NCBI RefSeq assembly: GCF_000429945.1
Contig: NZ_KE386996.1
Span: 1-64,000 of the forward strand
Length of the DNA stretch: 64,000 nucleotides
DNA from: Desulfogranum japonicum DSM 18378
Lineage (GTDB): Bacteria; Desulfobacterota; Desulfobulbia; Desulfobulbales; Desulfobulbaceae
Reading direction: 5' to 3'
How positions within the stretch are numbered: position 1 is the first letter of the stretch; each line of letters opens with the position of its first letter. Shown in pieces: positions 62,975 to 64,000 of this stretch. The notes beneath the pieces were generated by a model, which did not search any database, was not told where the DNA came from, and worked only from the letters and a program-made list of their open reading frames with translations. A program made the position numbers and the translations under genes.

Positions 62975-63880
62975 TCAAATTTGACGTTTCTGTAATAGAA
63001 ATACTGCAAGGCCTGGTAGTGAAGAGATAAGTATCAGCAATCCTAACATCACTGAAAGTAATAAAACCAATGACTTATCGGCTCCTACGAGCAAGAAAAA
63101 GCTGACCATGGCACTTTCGCGTATGCCCCATCCGGCCAGGGAAATTGGCAGAATAGTCAGAAGTAGCACTGGGGGGACGAGTGTGAGATACACCGACAAA
63201 TCAAAACCCAATCCCAGGCCTTTTCCTAGCATGTAAAAAGAGAGCATCGTCATAAGATGGATTACGATGCTGAGACAGATCTGGGACAATATGGTAGCAG
63301 GAGAAGAATAGACTTCTCTGTAGCGCTGTGAGAGGCGGGGAAGATATGCCAGAAATTTTATCTTTTTAAATATAGGTATATCTCTAATAAACAAAAGCGA
63401 AATGAAGGTGACCAGGAGACACAACGTCAGTAATAACAGCAGCGTGGAAATCGGAACAGGTAATAGATCCATATTAAAAAGCAGCGCGAACAGATTCAGC
63501 AGCAAGAGTCCACTCAGTCCAATAATGCGATCAATAAAGATGCCATAAAATGCATCTTCCTTATTATTGAGTATGCGGGAACAGTCAAAGATCCGTAACG
63601 CATCTCCACCTATACTGGTTGGCAGGCCCTGGTTGAAGAAGCTGCCTTTGTAATAACTCATCAAATAAAAGGAAAGAGGCTGGCTGCAACCAAGCCTTCC
63701 CATGATCAGAGACCACCGATATGCGGCAACAAAAGTTCCCCACATCATAAAGAGGACCACAGTTCCTGGGATATACAGAGGCAGCTGTCGCACGGCACCG
63801 AGTGCTGCCCCGATATCCACCTGACGAGAGATCAGGATTAAAAATAGTCCGCTAAGCGCGAGTTTAATACTGTACTTCAA
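62975..63880 (-). CDS. Flippase-like membrane protein (LPG synthase TM / UPF0104 type)
   Basis: A 301-residue membrane protein with about eight helices, of the family related to the lysylphosphatidylglycerol synthase membrane domain and AglD/YbhN. Signatures: AAYRWSLIMGRLG, YYKGSFFNQGLPTSIGGDAL with the conserved GGD, and PISLAGWGIRESAMVSFFLL. It probably moves or handles a lipid-linked product. It lies 31 bases upstream of the GT9 glycosyltransferase start, so both likely serve the same envelope glycolipid. Confidence 0.85.
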   Translation of the reverse strand: MKYSIKLALSGLFLILISRQVDIGAALGAVRQLPLYIPGTVVLFMMWGTFVAAYRWSLIMGRLGCSQPLSFYLMSYYKGSFFNQGLPTSIGGDALRIFDCSRILNNKEDAFYGIFIDRIIGLSGLLLLNLFALLFNMDLLPVPISTLLLLLTLCLLVTFISLLFIRDIPIFKKIKFLAYLPRLSQRYREVYSSPATILSQICLSIVIHLMTMLSFYMLGKGLGLGFDLSVYLTLVPPVLLLTILPISLAGWGIRESAMVSFFLLVGADKSLVLLLSVMLGLLILISSLPGLAVFLLQKRQI

Positions 63881-64000
63881 GGTCTACACCTCATCTGTTT
63901 TGAACAAAAAAAGCAGGGTATTGCTTAGTTTTTTTACTGCTTACCTGAAAGTTGCTTGTGAAGCACCGAGGTAAAGCATACCGGAGATTAGGACTTTCAT

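Noticed and set aside
1-64000. tRNA, rRNA genes and CRISPR arrays
   Set aside because: No tRNA-like T-loop/acceptor pattern, rRNA segment or regularly spaced direct repeat was found on either strand by eye.
63940-64000. Short minus-strand ORF starting at the right edge (MKVLISGMLYLGASQ)
   Set aside because: It stops after 19 codons; it resembles an epimerase start only superficially.

Overview
The window looks like the chromosome of a strictly anaerobic, Gram-negative, deltaproteobacterial-type organism (Desulfobacterota, perhaps Desulfobulbales). This is inferred from gene content: B12-dependent radical SAM enzymes, an acetoin dehydrogenase operon under sigma-54 control, large Cache-type hybrid kinases, a PilU-like ATPase and a Tgt-MnmC fusion. 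No tRNA, rRNA or CRISPR array was seen.

Left edge (1-3.95 kb): a graveyard holding the end of a transposase, two decayed small genes, an IS5-like N-terminal remnant and a small YjfB-like gene, around an unusual tRNA-guanine transglycosylase fused to an MnmC-like methyltransferase.

4-10.3 kb (minus): a cobalamin riboswitch with a clear promoter leads a sodium:solute symporter, an O-methyltransferase fused to DUF2284, and two B12-binding radical SAM proteins. The last three match, in kind and order, BzaC-BzaD-BzaE of anaerobic 5,6-dimethylbenzimidazole (B12 lower ligand) synthesis. The ring-forming genes (bzaA/bzaB or bzaF) are absent, so the operon may remodel an imported or separately made hydroxybenzimidazole. 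This is the best candidate for an unusual system here.

10.4-24.2 kb: lipB-lipA, an MBL-fold hydrolase and an AhpD-like protein, then a complete acetoin-oxidation operon (acoC, Lin0512 protein, acoA, acoB, acoX, DUF6506 protein, butanediol dehydrogenase). It has a matching -24/-12 promoter, two palindromic activator sites and a divergent acoR. LipB/LipA could lipoylate AcoC. No E3 gene is present.

24.3-34.7 kb: a second cobalamin riboswitch precedes an operon of a MATE exporter, a Nik/Dpp-type ABC transporter (two permeases, binding protein, two ATPases) and a CDF metal transporter with a NifX-like tail. It probably handles cobalt or corrinoids. Beside it is an ArsR-type repressor with an ArsP/DUF318 permease.

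34.7-50.1 kb: a VWA protein, an M48 protease with TPR-like repeats, a three-gene cassette bounded by inverted repeats, IHF-like protein, ribosomal protein S1, a zinc-ribbon protein, PilU-like ATPase, ilvD, rhomboid protease and two AT-rich membrane proteins.

50.1-64 kb: an EF-hand protein divergent from a CpxRA-like two-component system with two CpxR-type boxes between them, two Cache hybrid histidine kinases, a SlyD-like/methyltransferase fusion, and an envelope-sugar locus (GT9 glycosyltransferase with a frameshifted 3' end, flippase-like membrane protein).

Two families of palindromic repeats are scattered between genes. One (about 110-150 bp, ends GTAACTG/CAGTTAC) has five or six copies. 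The other (ends AGGG..CCCT) occurs as a solo palindrome, as a half copy at the acoR stop codon, and as the inverted ends of the 39.1-40.9 kb cassette.
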